Of a DNA stretch of 64,000 bases, positions 10,971 through 24,342 are shown one piece after another. A model generated the notes under the pieces. It worked only from the letters and a program-made list of their open reading frames with translations, made no database searches and had not been told where the DNA came from. The DNA comes from Puffinus mauretanicus (Eukaryota > Chordata > Aves > Procellariiformes > Procellariidae), in NCBI GenBank assembly GCA_023333565.1, contig JAJKFH010002906.1, positions 2,868,501 to 2,932,500 of the forward strand, read 5' to 3'. Each line of letters opens with the position of its first letter. Positions within the stretch are counted from its first letter, which is position 1. A program made the position numbers and the translations under genes.

Positions 10971-13900
10971 TATATGCAATATAATTATGTACAATTATAA
11001 TATATACAATATATATCTTGTATATGTTTGGGAGGGTAAATGTGGGAGAAGAAATGTTGACATAGCAGACAGCATAAACACAAGAGCAAGGGGAGATTAG
11101 TAACAAGTGAAGTTTCGAAAATAGCATTCTAGTTGGATGGCTGGTTGGTCAAATGTTTTAAAATTTCATCTATTAATCAAGAAGTGAAAGTTGAATATAA
11201 TAGGGAACTGGAATCTCTTAAGACTTATATCCTATATTTTTAACTGTGATTTTTCCACACTCATTTGTAATCTTTCCGAGTCTATGCCTGTATGCTTACA
11301 AGGCTCATCTTCTTTTTTAGATAAAATACTCTCTCAAAAAGAGATGGTCATTTGTTGAGTTTGTATTACAGAAAAAAACATTGTTTGTAAGTTTTTTGCA
11401 CTACAAACATCAAATATGACTAGATCTTTTAAATATATATATATAGCTTCCTTAAATACCTTAAATGTTATTAACATCTCTGTGTTAAAAAAAAAAAACA
11501 AAGTTCATTTTGTTTCATGCTGATGGATATTCATTTCAGAGTAACATTATAGATAGGATGAAGAAAGAAAAGACAACTGATGGAGGTAAAGAGGGATCAT
11601 ATTTCATACTGCTTCTAAAAAAAATCCAGTTTAAAGAGGGTATTAGGTGGATAAGTGGAAATCTGCTTCAATCTGCAATCATGGGTGTTTGGATAAAACA
11701 CTTGAAGCCAAGATTTAAAGAAGACACAAAAGGAGTATTGAAATCTGCAGGGAACCTGGAGAGAGCAAGAAAATTGAAACAGCTAGGATTAAAGACATAG
11801 GTAAAGGCAATATTATGGTATAAACTTGAAGAACTTGAGTTTCTACAACTGAAAAAACTTGTAGTGAGATCACAGTTCCAGCTCCTAAATACGTTACTCT
11901 AGGAACACAAACCCAAAAAACCCTGTGAGAAGAAAGAGTTTCTGAAGAATTGGGGTCTAAATTATTTAGACTGTTTATCATCTTACATGTTACCTAGTCA
12001 CAACCACAGCAAGGCATCAGGTGTAATACGCTACTTCAGATTACTGAGGTACTGCAATAAATCTAGAAATACTGACTGAAAGCCCTGCACAACTCACTCA
12101 AAGGAAATGATGCATTTGGTTTCTGTACTTTTATGCCATGTTTATATTAAAAAGTAATTCTGTAAATCCAGTCAATTTAAGCTGTAAAAAAAACCCTGCA
12201 AGGTCTGTCCCACAAGAAACAGGTCTGGAATTTGCAGAAGACAATCTGGGTTAATTAGCTGCAACCTTTAAGACACCATTCCAATATGCTGAAGTTCATG
12301 GGTTTTGACAAAGGTGGAGTACTGAAATACCAAAACTGCTTGTGTCAAAGGTGATTGTGCTTAATGATGTGTCTAAACTAGTGCTACTTCTGTGTCCTTG
12401 TCTCGCTATTTTATCTGCTACACTTCATCATTAATGCTGATCTCTTTATGCTTGTTTCCACAAGCAGTGTATTTTTATATCTTGTGATTTGTTTAATACA
12501 CTAAGTTCCCCAGTTGAGTAGAACGCTTGCTCATTATGGAGCTGACACTGCACTGAGGACTCTTACTGAGACTTAGAGATAAAACTGGCGGCTCTGTGCT
12601 CATGGTGTGCTCATTATGCTATCAGTTTCTAACCCTTACCTCCCGTCTTCCCCCAGAAAAAATTCTGAAAGATCACTTCAGTTATTAACCTGGTATTTCT
12701 CTCCACCACTAATCCACAATTTTTGTTTTCTGCTTACAGTTTTAGACTCCTATGTCCTCTTAACAAAATTTGAAGCAAGTCACTAGAATGCAACATCGAT
12801 ACTCCAGCCTCTGACCTTAAGGGTACAAATTCTAGAAATTCCTCATTTTTCCTTAGATATTGTGAGCCCTCTCTTCTTTGGTTACAACTATTTAACATGA
12901 GCCGTATAGTATAGTAAGAATTTCCAAAACCAGTATTTATACTAAATAGGTATGAAACCATTAAAAGGTAAAATCTAAATTTACATATCCTGTAAGCTAA
13001 ATAAGGTATGGCGTTTGAGCTTAGTTACAGATAGATAAAATGAATACTTTGTTTTCATTAATGTAATTTCATTACTTTGGCAACTTGTTATGCATGTAAC
13101 TAATATGTAGCTACCGATTTTTCTTAGTGTACTTATTCAGAGACTCTCATCTGGTCACCTGCATCAGACCATTAACATTTCGAAGAGCATTTCATTAACA
13201 TTTACATAGTATCTCATCAGACTGTTCTTTGACTTGATATAGCTCAAAACCAAATCACCTCTGAGATTTCCCAAGGTGCTTCTTGCCTCTGAAGCTGGCA
13301 TGTCAAAAGCCCTAGGAACTTGCATGTTTTCCGATTAGAATATAATGATGGGACTGCGATTCAGGCAGAGCTTTGGAGAAAGTGCACCAAAAGACACCAA
13401 AGTCTCCCTATTTATCTTCCCGTTATATAAGAATATAAAAAAGAATAAAATAATTATGTATGTAGTGAAAAATCAGAACTGGTGGGTGAGGCGCATGACA
13501 CTAAAAACTTCAGAACCCATTTGTACCCTGCCCTCAGTGTCCTCTGAAAAAGTGCATCTCTCCTTCATCCCTTTCCATCCTGCATTAAGAAACTTGGCTA
13601 AAGCTGAGCATGATTACTTCCTCAAGCAAGAAGCAAATTGCCCCATCTCCAGAAGGTTCAAATTCACCTGCTCTGCAATGGTCAGGAGATGGTAAACAGG
13701 CAACCTTCCTCCCTGCTGGTATGGTCTTTTCACAAAATGGACGTTACTGCACCCCTGCAGCAAACTGTGAACAAACAAACTTTATAGCTATTTTCTATAT
13801 AATGCTGTTACCTAGCAGTAAATTGAGATAAATTGCATCACTTTAAGGTGTTTAAAAGTTATCTAATGCCTTGGTGGAGCGGGGAGCAAAGAGCTTTCAG

Positions 13901-16620
13901 TGTTTGCCTCACATTGTCCACAAATCTTTAGGTTAAGTTTTATTTCTTTCTTTTAAAAGATTTTTAATTTTAGCTGCTTCTTCATTTTTTAATTTTACTC
14001 CCCCTTGTCCTACCTTGAAGTGTAAGGCCACACTATATTGCAGTAGATTATATATTTACAGCTTAATACTTTGTGTTAGGAGTTTTCAGGGGACACATTT
14101 TAGCTTGAAATTTTAATTGTATGCATTTGTACCTAATCTGTGTATTCCAATTCTATTTTCTGTGGCTTTATTATTGTATTATTCATGGTTTTCTGTCCGT
14201 TATTGCTTTGCGAAAGACCAATGCAAAAAAGGAAATTGGTAAGCTAAGTAAGGTAAATAATGCAGAATGTTACCTTATAGAAGGGAAATTATTTCCTTTA
14301 TTTTATTTCTTTGAATTGCAGTTGGGCAAATGTGATTTCTAAGTTGGCTGTGTCCTTTTTGTAAAGCACTTGAAAACACTTAACCAGATACTGATGCCTA
14401 ACTAAATCCTACAGAGTTACTGAACAATCTCCATCATTCTTTATCTTCCTAAAACCTTCTGATTTTCCCTTTCACCTATTTTTTCTGTTTTCTGGAAGAG
14501 AGAGGAAAATATAAACAATGCCTCTCTATTCTTAGAATGTTATTTAAGATTCTGTGTTCTGAAACTTTGCAAACCTAGAAATTGCAACATGGTGATCCCC
14601 TATTACGGTAGTTTTATATTAAGACATTTTACTGGGACAGCCAATGGACTTCTACTCATCCATTCATCATTTATATGCATGCACACGTATGTGTGTATGC
14701 TTATAATGTGGTAAGACCTGTGGCACTTCAAAATTTACATTATTGCATTATAGATACGTATATATCTCAAAATCTGCCCTAGCCATGCCAAATTTTCTGT
14801 AGTTTGAGATGTCTCTGAATACTTCAAGTATGTGACTATAATATTCATTATCTGCTTTCACATCAGTTTCAGTATGTTAATGAATGTTGTCTCTGTGTGA
14901 AGATATATTCCAAATGAAAAGAACTAGCTTTAAAAAAGTATTGTAGGTTGTGGTACCTACTACTGCTATGAGATTAATGTATATAATGTGTATTTGTGTG
15001 TTGCTAGAAAAGGATCTGAATGTACTGTATGGATACTAAAAAAGAGAGAAGGTCTGTTCCTTAGTAGGCTGGTACTTAGGCACCTGATCTATGGATAATT
15101 TAAAATTAAGAGTCTTGTCCCAATTCAGGGAGAAAAGCTAAGGGAAAACCTACCAGAAAGGGACAATAATTATTCCCAATCATCCTGTTGGGAATTCTGG
15201 GGAGTTAAGAAAATAATCTGTCATTTTAGTTTGAGACTGGTAATTCTAATCTAGGATGGGTAATCCTAAACTATGGATCGGTCATAGAGGTTTAAGGAAT
15301 GACTATTTGGGAAACTAAACATTAAAGTATTATAGTTGGGAATGGAAGTGAGTGTGTGGCCTGATCTGTACATCTAAACGCCTGGGTGTTTAACTACCAT
15401 TCTAATATCAAAGCCTTTACTTCTACCAAATGTTATGTGAATATTTTCTTACTGCATAGCTCACCAGCTCATTCACTGAGTTACTTCTTCATAATTTCCA
15501 TATTCATCACTACAGAACTTTACATTTTAGAAATCTAATGAAAGAGGTTGTTAAATATAGTACTTAGAAGGAAATTCAGTAGCCAGGAGGAAAACCACAG
15601 GGGAAAAAAGGGAGAAGAGTTATCATCAGCTCTGATAGAGCCTGACTGGCACAATAGTACATTTTGTACTTCATTTTGCATGTAAATGCATTTTAAGCTT
15701 GTTCTGATAAAAATTCTTGCATAGTTTTAATTTGTTTCCTTGGTTTTAAGCCCATTCAGACTTCTAATGTGACTGTAGTAATCATTTCCAAATGAAATTA
15801 ATATATTATTTTGTTCATGAGTAGCTCAAGTTGATTTGGATTATTTATAAAGTCTTAGAATACCGCTGTGTGTGTCTGTTCTACAATTAAAAAAAAAACC
15901 ACACAAAAACACCCAATTTTGACTCTGTAGGAAGAAATAGACAAATACAAATGCTTCAATGTAGACTGTATTGACTATAAGGCTTAAGGAAAGTTTGATC
16001 ATGCTTTCACTAGGATGCTGCAGTACAACTCTCTTCTTATGCCCTTGTTTTATATCTGTCCAACTTCCCAGAAAAATGAGTTTTACGTAAGAGTTATTTG
16101 ACTATTTTAGATATTTAAGCAATCAAATTTAGAGTTGTCTCTCTTAGCTCTATTTATTCTCACTGTGGAATTTCTGTTAATGAATGCCAGAAGGAAGATT
16201 ACTTTAAAATGCTGGTTCACAAACATAATTTAACTGGTAGCACGTTGTCATCTTCTCCTTGATGCTTTAACAAGAATTAAAGTTTCATGTTCTGTGTGAC
16301 AGATGAGCCACAGGTTTTTTTCAACAAATCCATATATACCTTAGCAATGATCTTGCTGTACTACTGTATTTTCCTTGATTTTGATTAAAACAAAATATGG
16401 TTATATTACTTAGGAGAAATAATAAATTCACTTTTTCTCATGGTGGGTAGCTCTTCTTCCTTTCACTATACTTAAGAATCATAAAACTTACGGATAGTTA
16501 AGAGTTTATTTAATCTATTTCCCTTTCACACAGGGAGTTCGAGTATACAGATACCATTCTTGATGGAGCTTTCGAAGAAAAAATTAGACAAATACATCCA
16601 CATTGAACAAAAAGAACAGC

Positions 16621-16661
16621 GTATTTGTTCTCTTTTTTGCCTATTTGTTCTCTTTTTTTGC
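16621..16661. repeat. Tandem duplication, 20-bp unit x2
   Basis: The unit TATTTGTTCTCTTTTTTGC occurs twice in tandem (16621-16640 and 16641-16661); the copies differ at the first base and by one T in the T-run. Confidence 0.9.
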
Positions 16662-19600
16662 TTCTTTGTGTATATTTGAAAAAATATTACTGAATGGAGT
16701 ATCTCGCTGTAGAAGAAGAGAGACAGCATTGATCTTGGGAATAAGAAAGAGGCTTAGGTGGCCTTTTGAAGTACTTTATTGTCCTGTGTTCCTTGGTATT
16801 TTGTTGTCTGTAGACTAAATACCACAATATTTTTTTTTTCTGTCTGTTCTTGTAGATTAAAATTTTCAGACGTTCATGATTTTTTTAGTCTCTTGATATC
16901 TAAAAGGAAAAAGTCATCCTCTTTCTTGTAGTTCAGTGTCTAAAACTGGATGAAGAGCTGAAGTTGATGAATGGGGGAACTAAAGCATGATTTCACATAT
17001 CTTAAAAAATGATGCTCCTGGAAACAGCCCGACATTTCGACTTGTGTTGAGCGATTCTCTGATACTTCTCTCCTTTGTTATTATTAGAGTCACGACTTTT
17101 GCATTCTTCCAGTTTTCTTAAATCAAATCTCATCTAAAAAAGTTATCAAGTGTAGCTGCGATTTGCTTTGAGGTTACTTTAACTAATGCCCTGGGTCTGA
17201 TTTTGTCTGACTCAGGTTTTTGAGGGGTTTTCTTAGAAAATACCAGAGCTAGCTATGCATTAGTGCTCTGTCACTGGTATTAATTATGTTCAAAATACAT
17301 TTTAGTAAACACTGAAGTAAAAGAAATCATTAAACATTTTGGCTTTGGTGGCCTTATCCACTCAAAGCTTTCCTTCCTTAGTGATGAACTAAGTCTTTAT
17401 TTGGTCTCCTACTCCTTATCAGTATACTTATAGAGTGATTTTTTTTTCTTCTTTCTTTGCTAGTTGTATCTCATTCTGTGCACTGATGTTATTATTTTGT
17501 CCTTACACAATTGCATTATTCTTTGTATATTCATCCTTACTAATTCTATTCAATTACCATGGTTTGTGCTTTTCCTTTCTGCATTTCAAGTCATAGAAAG
17601 CTTTGTGAATTGATCAAGTTGATTTCTTACTACCTTTTCTGTACTTTCTCTGCATTGAGATAGTGGGTTTTCATTACTTTTATACTGCATTCTTAAAAAT
17701 GTGCCAATACTTTTTAGCCCCTTTTTTTCTAGTATTTCTTGCTATGGGAACTTTATTCTATGCAAAAAATAATGTGGGCTGTGTTTACAATGAAGGTAAT
17801 AAAACCTGTATTTATTTCTCCTTTTCTAAAGCATTTTTTTGAGAATATAAAATATTTCTAACATTAATCTAAATTAAAATGTTGGTGTTCCAACCTATTT
17901 TTATTAATAAGTAGCACTAAGTCATAATTTCCCTCTTAAAGATTGAGTAAAGTGCTATATCCAATGACTTGAAAATGTTATTTTTAAAAAGAAAAATATA
18001 CTCTTCTGGAGAAAACCAGTTTTTATTTTATACCTTAATTACATCTAAGAAAAGAGAATATATAGGTTGTCTGACACCAGTTCAGATTTCTGGAGTATTT
18101 CAAAATCCATTTTCTGGTAAATTTCTGGTTGATAAAATTTCTGATCTCTCACATTAAGTGATTAAGATAGGTAGCTGTTCATACCGATCTCTTTGGTGTT
18201 CAGCTAGACCAGCACTGAAGATGGATAGTATACTTTTAAATTATTTTTAAAAGATTTCAAATAGCAAAAGTGGGGAAAAAAGATGCATTTTTAGTGGTAT
18301 TTGGGAAATGCAGAACATTTCAGCTGACTTGAGTCTGAGACCACCAGTTAATGATTAATGTGCACACCAAAAGACACTAAGCTCTCCTTGATTTTGACAC
18401 ATTATAAACCTATCTTCAGCATGCTCTTCCACATATCAAATTCAACATATTTATTGAATATAGTGAAGAACTTCCTCATCTGTATGCTTGTTCTACCTTT
18501 CTGCACTTGTACATACATTGTCCTATGTATTCTAGAATATGTGCAGTACATTAATGGAAGGAGGTGGTTTGCCAGTTATTTTTCTGAGCTATAAATAATC
18601 CTCTGATGATAGAAAATAAGTATAGTGATGCCAAATTGGTCTCATTGTTAGTGCAAAGTATTGGAATTTGTTATGCAATAACCACACAATAATTTCATTA
18701 GAAATGAAGACGTAATATTTTCCATTAAAGTTAGTGTATGAGAGTTTGATAAATGAGCAATTAACTAGCTTCACAGCCACAGCAGCTGACCAGCATTAAC
18801 ACTGTGTTCTTTATCTTCACTGGGTGGAAAATGATTCTAGCATTCAAAAGAAAGTCTGTAGGTTGTGTCTAGAAGTTTAATGTTAGAAAAACATTTCAAA
18901 TATTTAAAAGAATATAAAAACAGCACTGAGAACGAGTTCTGCCGTGGAATTAAGTAGTTATGTTGCCAAAGAGGTTACATAGATGTATTGTAGGTGCCAC
19001 ATTTGTGATGTGTGGTTCATAATCAGTTATGAAGGGAAAGAAGCCCCTTCGAGCATTGTGTTGCCACCATGTAGTTGGGAAGAAAACCAGCCAGATGACA
19101 AAACTAAATATAACTAATATCACATCCATCAAATTAAAATTGTTTTCTACTTTCTGAAAGTCTATATCCTGGAAAACCACAGTACAAGATCTATCTTCAG
19201 CAGCGTGGGTCTGGGGATGTTGAATACAGCCTGAATTTGAGGAGATTAATATAAACTTAGCTAGACAGAGAGGAACATGCTAAATACAAGAGAATTTGTT
19301 TATCTGTTCATTGAAAAGATCTAATATTTGAACAAAAGAAGTTTAATTCCTTATTTTAGGAAGGTTAAAAATGAATTTTAAAAATACCATTGTTCTTCTT
19401 TCAAAGAACTCTATTAAATATCTTTTATTTTTCCTTTTTGTTGACTAAGCCTCATTTATAGACATCTTTTCACATCTTTGTACTTTTCCCCGTTATATTA
19501 TGTAAATATTATTTTGGAATAAGTTAGTTAAAAGGTGAAATGCCTTTTTGTAACTGAGTTTAGATTGCCAGCTGGGATTTTGCAAAGTCACTGTTTCAAA

Positions 19601-22600
19601 GTATTGGCGTAGATTATTAATAAAACTTGTATTGGCATTAATAGTTATACTAAAGCCTGTTGAGTCAAAAAAGCTGAATGTAATATATGTGCACACATAA
19701 TACCTTTGTGTATAGACATCATTATTTTTGTATGTATGTACATGTATACTCAATGATGTCAGGCACTCATTTTTTAGTAGTACCAAAGTCATGGATTTGA
19801 AGAATACTAATAGTGACAAATATTCTCTGTAATAGTTATTGTTTAATGTAGATACGGTTTTTCTTACTTTTATTTTTCAACTTTAGGAAAACAGTTTGAT
19901 TTAAAAAAAAAAAAGGAAATTAAAAAAATGTGAAATTTTTCACTGTTGGATGATAAACACACTGACTTTTGTACCTAAATCACTCACTAGAATTCAGAGC
20001 AAGTCAGTTATGTCTGAAATTCATTGACTTTAGATTGACCTGGGTAAAATAATGTAGTTAATAAAAAACTATTTTACAAAGAATCTCTACCATCAAACAA
20101 TTGTCCTCTTTTTTGACTTGCTCAAGTGTTAAGAAGAAAATGAAGCCTTTTAATGAGATGTTACTGAAAATATCTAGAAAATAGTTGTATATTATGAAAA
20201 CCATCCTATTACTGATTAATATTTATCATTGTTCATATTTGTGATTCAGATTTTTCCTAAGCTCATTTTTATGTTTATTTACAGTGCTAGTTCATTTTCA
20301 AGCAATAATCATATTTTAAGCTTTGAATATCAGTTTCCCCTTGTGACAGTTCTACCAGAAGAGAAGTCCAGTTTGCAAAGTCTAATTACAGTAAAATTCT
20401 GATTCCCTTAGCCTTGTTATTGGCAAGAATTTTGGCCATGGTGGAATTATGCTGGTGGCAAAGTTCTATCAAAAAAACCCATAAACACAAAAACTTAAAG
20501 ATTTGGGTTCAAAGTTCTTTAAGGTAAAAACATGTATTAGGCATAACCAGATTATTTTTCAGCAAGTGCAGAAATACCCTGAATTATTATAATGTGAAGT
20601 TCTAGCTATTTGCAATAAGAATGTAAATAACGTGGCACAAAGCCGTATTTATAATGGCTAATGAAAGCTGTTATACCGCAATCAGAGTGATGCAGAGGAA
20701 CAGGGCAATTCATTAGGAGAAAAACAGTTAACAAACAGCTAAAGCGTGCCAGTTTGGACCTTTCCTTTCAACTTAAAAATATATACTCTGGTTTTGGTTT
20801 ATTATGCTAAATAATTCTTTTCTAAGGAAAAGTAGGTAGTCAGTAAGGTTATTGTTGCCTGCTGATTTCTGCTAACTCACAAAAATGCTTAGAGGAGATG
20901 TCATTTTTGGCTTTGTTATGGATAGATAAATATGCTTGCCATGTTACGCTTGTTAAACATACTGTACTTGTGATTTGCTGCAATGGGATGTTGATTCAGC
21001 ACAGCATATAAGCACATACATAAGTCCCTACTGACTTCAAGCACCTCTATTTAAAATCATTGTTCAACTAAGCTAGATCGGGAGTCAGTAATGTAAATGA
21101 GGCAATCTGGACTTAAATTGTATGCTTCTGAACTACCGCTTCTGTAATATTACCAATGTATATCTAAAAAGCAGTGCTGACATTTGTGATTGATTTTTCT
21201 TTCCATTTTTGTATCTTTAAGACACAATTACAAGAAATAGAAATTATAAAAGCTGTATTTAATTTCTTTTTCTCTTTTGTACAAGCAAGATATATAGGGA
21301 AAAAGACAACTGTCAGAGAAACTAAATGATAAGCTTTATACTTCTGAAGACAGGCTTCATCTGATATTTTATTCTGGAAATAGTGAAACCAAAATAAAAA
21401 ATAATACTTTAAGAAACTGAGTTGACTGGTATAAAATATTCTCCCCACTTCATACTAAAGAAGGAATTCAGAGAGATATGAGTACTTACAAAGCAACTTG
21501 TTTTATTTCTTTGTGAAACAGCATTTTGTACAAAGTAATTTTACCCAATGTTAGTGACAAAACTGTGTGTCATTAATTTTAAACATTAAAAATATTACAT
21601 ACTGAAATCTTACTATGATTTTCATTATATTTGCCAATACATCATCATTTCCTTTATGTTTTCATTGAATAGCATTTCAGGAAATGTAATTTATTAAAAG
21701 GTGAAACAGATTTAGCTATCAAAGCTGCGCTACCAAAGCTCAGATTTTTACAAAAACTAGTGAAGTTGCAGGTTTTGGCTACAAAACATACCAAAGGCAA
21801 CTTGAGTGGTATGAAAACCAGGTACTTACTGGACATTTCCACTTACACTGGATTGCAGCAAAATTGAGATTAGGTTCCAGTCTGATTGGTTGCATGAAAT
21901 AATCAGTTTGCTAGTAGCTTATTTAATGTTTTTATTAACATTTTCATGGTAGAATAAAAATACAGGGAATATGCAGCCAAGTAAAAATAATACATCAAAA
22001 GAAGGAAGAGAATTGAGCTTCTGTAGTGAATTACAGGTGCCTAGGATAAGGATAGATGGTAGAATTTTGGCCAGTGGCTGCCATTTCAAGCGGTAGCTAT
22101 TCATGCAGCAGAGCAAAGATGTAGCATCGGAGTTCGGCTGTCACCATCCAAATGTTTTGCCATTCTCTAAAATCTCATCAGGCCTTACAAAAAATAACTC
22201 TTTGTATTGTAATATTGCTTGTATAGATGGACCAAAGTCAATGTTAAAGTCTTAAAAGAAAAGCTTTATGGAACTTTTACTGAGTTTTCTCATTTGTTGC
22301 ATGGTGTTTCCTATATGGGAACATCACTATATAAGAATGTCATTCCTCTGCTTAATGGTATGAAGTAGACATGGTGCCATCTGCAGATGCTTTCCCAAGT
22401 GTCTCAATTTAGCTTTATTTTAGAATTCCTTAAAGATGTATATACCTACAATTGTTTAACTGTCCCAGTTATTCTTTATCATTCCCTGTCCCTAACTAGC
22501 AAGCCTTTCCTCAGTGGATGCACCTGTACAGACTCTTGAGAGGGATGGGAGATGATTGTCTACACCCATCTGCAGTTTCATATTTTGTAGATGATTCTTA

Positions 22601-22939
22601 ACTGTAACATATCTAGGGGACAGGTAAAATTTAATTGTTCATTTTTGTGAAAGTAAATCTTCATATCTACTGCTTATTACAGAGTACTGTGGGAACTTAT
22701 TTGCAGTGAATAATTATAGCAACAGACATGAAGCTATCTTATCCTAGTGCCATCTGGAGGACAAACTTGTTTCTTAACTATGGTACATTCATATGAATGT
22801 CTAAAGAAAAATCTCATTAATATTTCAGATTGATTCCAGTATGGATAGACAGCAAAACTATAGTTTGCTTATACAAGAGAAGGAATTAAAGAAGGATCAA
22901 ATAGCCTGACTGCCATATTTCCACCTCTTCTTCTCCTAG

Positions 22940-23004
22940 ACAAAGCAGGATCTTACAGTTAGATGAAACTGCTGTTCAAGAAGAGGCCCTTTTCTTGTTG
23001 ACAG
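22940..23004 (+). CDS. Candidate internal exon (unidentified gene)
   Basis: A 65-nt segment lies between a strong acceptor (pyrimidine tract CCACCTCTTCTTCTCCTAG ending at 22939) and a donor ACAG/GTTAAC (after 23004). Only one frame is open. It gives 21 codons containing ILQLDETAVQEEALFLLT, an acidic, leucine-rich sequence that reads like a helical protein segment. It would receive an intron after codon position 2 and end one base into a codon, the same phase that the terminal exon at 49278 needs. The donor is weaker than ideal, and 65 nt can be open by chance, so this is only a candidate. I do not recognise the protein. Confidence 0.3.
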
Positions 23005-23760
23005 GTTAACTGAAAATTCAAAACTTCTTGGCAACTACAGTTCATTTATAATCTTGTTCTATTTCTCTGATATACAAGTAGGTATATCTATGAAATACTC
23101 TGTCAAACTTCTCTCTAATTGTCCATGGCTATTTTTGTTACATATGTTCAAATTCTGCTCCAGATCAGTAAATCCTTTGTGTTATATGCATTATTCAAAA
23201 AGTAGGTAATTTTAGTTTCCACAAATTGCAAGTCAGCCAGGTTTATTACAGGTTTAGACAGGTTACTAGTAAGGAGTCTCTTTTTAGTGCATGGTAAGGT
23301 AGAGCTTCTGTAAGTCTAGTTCTACAGAATTATGTATGCTCTGACACATGCGCATTAGCCTGCTAGGGTGGAGGTGCTTACGCTTTCACAGAAGCAACAT
23401 TTCTATTAAGTCATCCTCACTTTTGTACTTAAATAAGAAATCCAGCTTTCCAGAATCACGCTGCAGGTTGTGAGGCATTAAATGACCAGGCTAATCCTGA
23501 CACCCTATATAGTTTTCCATATTAGTAATAACTCCATCTTCAGTTACCACTTTAATTATGGCTGCTATCCAAAATGCGCGTTGTCTTTACAGGCATATAG
23601 TTGTTCATTCTCCATCATCTCTTTTCCCTTAGGCTGTGCAGGATGTTCTTATTACTTAATTTCTGCTTTTCTGCCATGAGTCAGCCTTCCAAAATGTTAC
23701 CATGTCTTTGTAACTGGGACTTTCATGGCCACTGTGCTTATTGGAAACCTGTGATCTACT

Positions 23761-24337
23761 TGTCGTGGTTTAACCCCAGCCGGCCACTGAGCACCACACA
23801 GTCGCTCGCTCACTCCCCCCACAATGGGATGGGGGAGAGAATCAGAAGGGGTAAAAGTGAGAAAACTCGTGGGTTGAGATGAAGACAGTTTAATAGATAA
23901 TACAAAAGCTGCACGCACAAGCAAAGCAAAACAAGGAATCCATTCACTACTTCCCATCGGCAGGCAGGTGTTCAGCCATCTCCAGGGAAGCAGGGCTCCA
24001 TCATGTGTAACGGTTACTTGGGAAGACAAACGCCATCACTCCAAACGTCCCTCCCTTCTTCTTCTTCGCCCAGCCTTATATGCTGAGCATGACGTCATAT
24101 GGTATGGAATAGCCCATTGGCCAGCTGGGCCAGCTGTCCTGGCCACGCTCCCTCCCAGCCCCCCGCACAGCTGGCAGGGCATGGGAAGATGAAAAGTCCT
24201 TGACTAGTGTAAACATTACTTAACACACTGATGTTTTAGTTGTTGCTATCAACATTATTTTCACACTACATCCAAAACACAGCACTATACCAGTTAATAG
24301 GAAGAAAATCAACTTCGTCCCAGCTGAAACCAGGACA
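23761..24337 (-). mobile_element. Solo LTR of avian endogenous retrovirus (copy 2)
   Basis: This is a 577-bp solo LTR in minus orientation with TG...CA ends and a perfect 5-bp target duplication CTACT (23756-23760 and 24338-24342). On the minus strand it has a CCAAT box (ATTGG at 24116-24120), a perfect CRE palindrome TGACGTCA (24090-24097), a TATA-like ATATAAG (24075-24081) and an ATTAAA signal (23889-23894). It is clearly the same subfamily as the LTR at 46718, and a more distant relative of the one at 7162. No internal retroviral genes flank it. Confidence 0.94.
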
Positions 24338-24342
24338 CTACT

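Larger units (their letters stand above)
7682..22939. other. Long AT-rich stretch, probable intron
   Basis: This is about 15 kb without a recognisable interspersed repeat. It holds homopolymer runs (8122-8162, 10124-10147), a TG/CA hairpin (10936-10970), a small tandem duplication (16621-16661) and several weak exon-like segments, for example 8872-8962. No ORF resembles a known protein. If the gene model is right, this is intronic. Confidence 0.5.
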
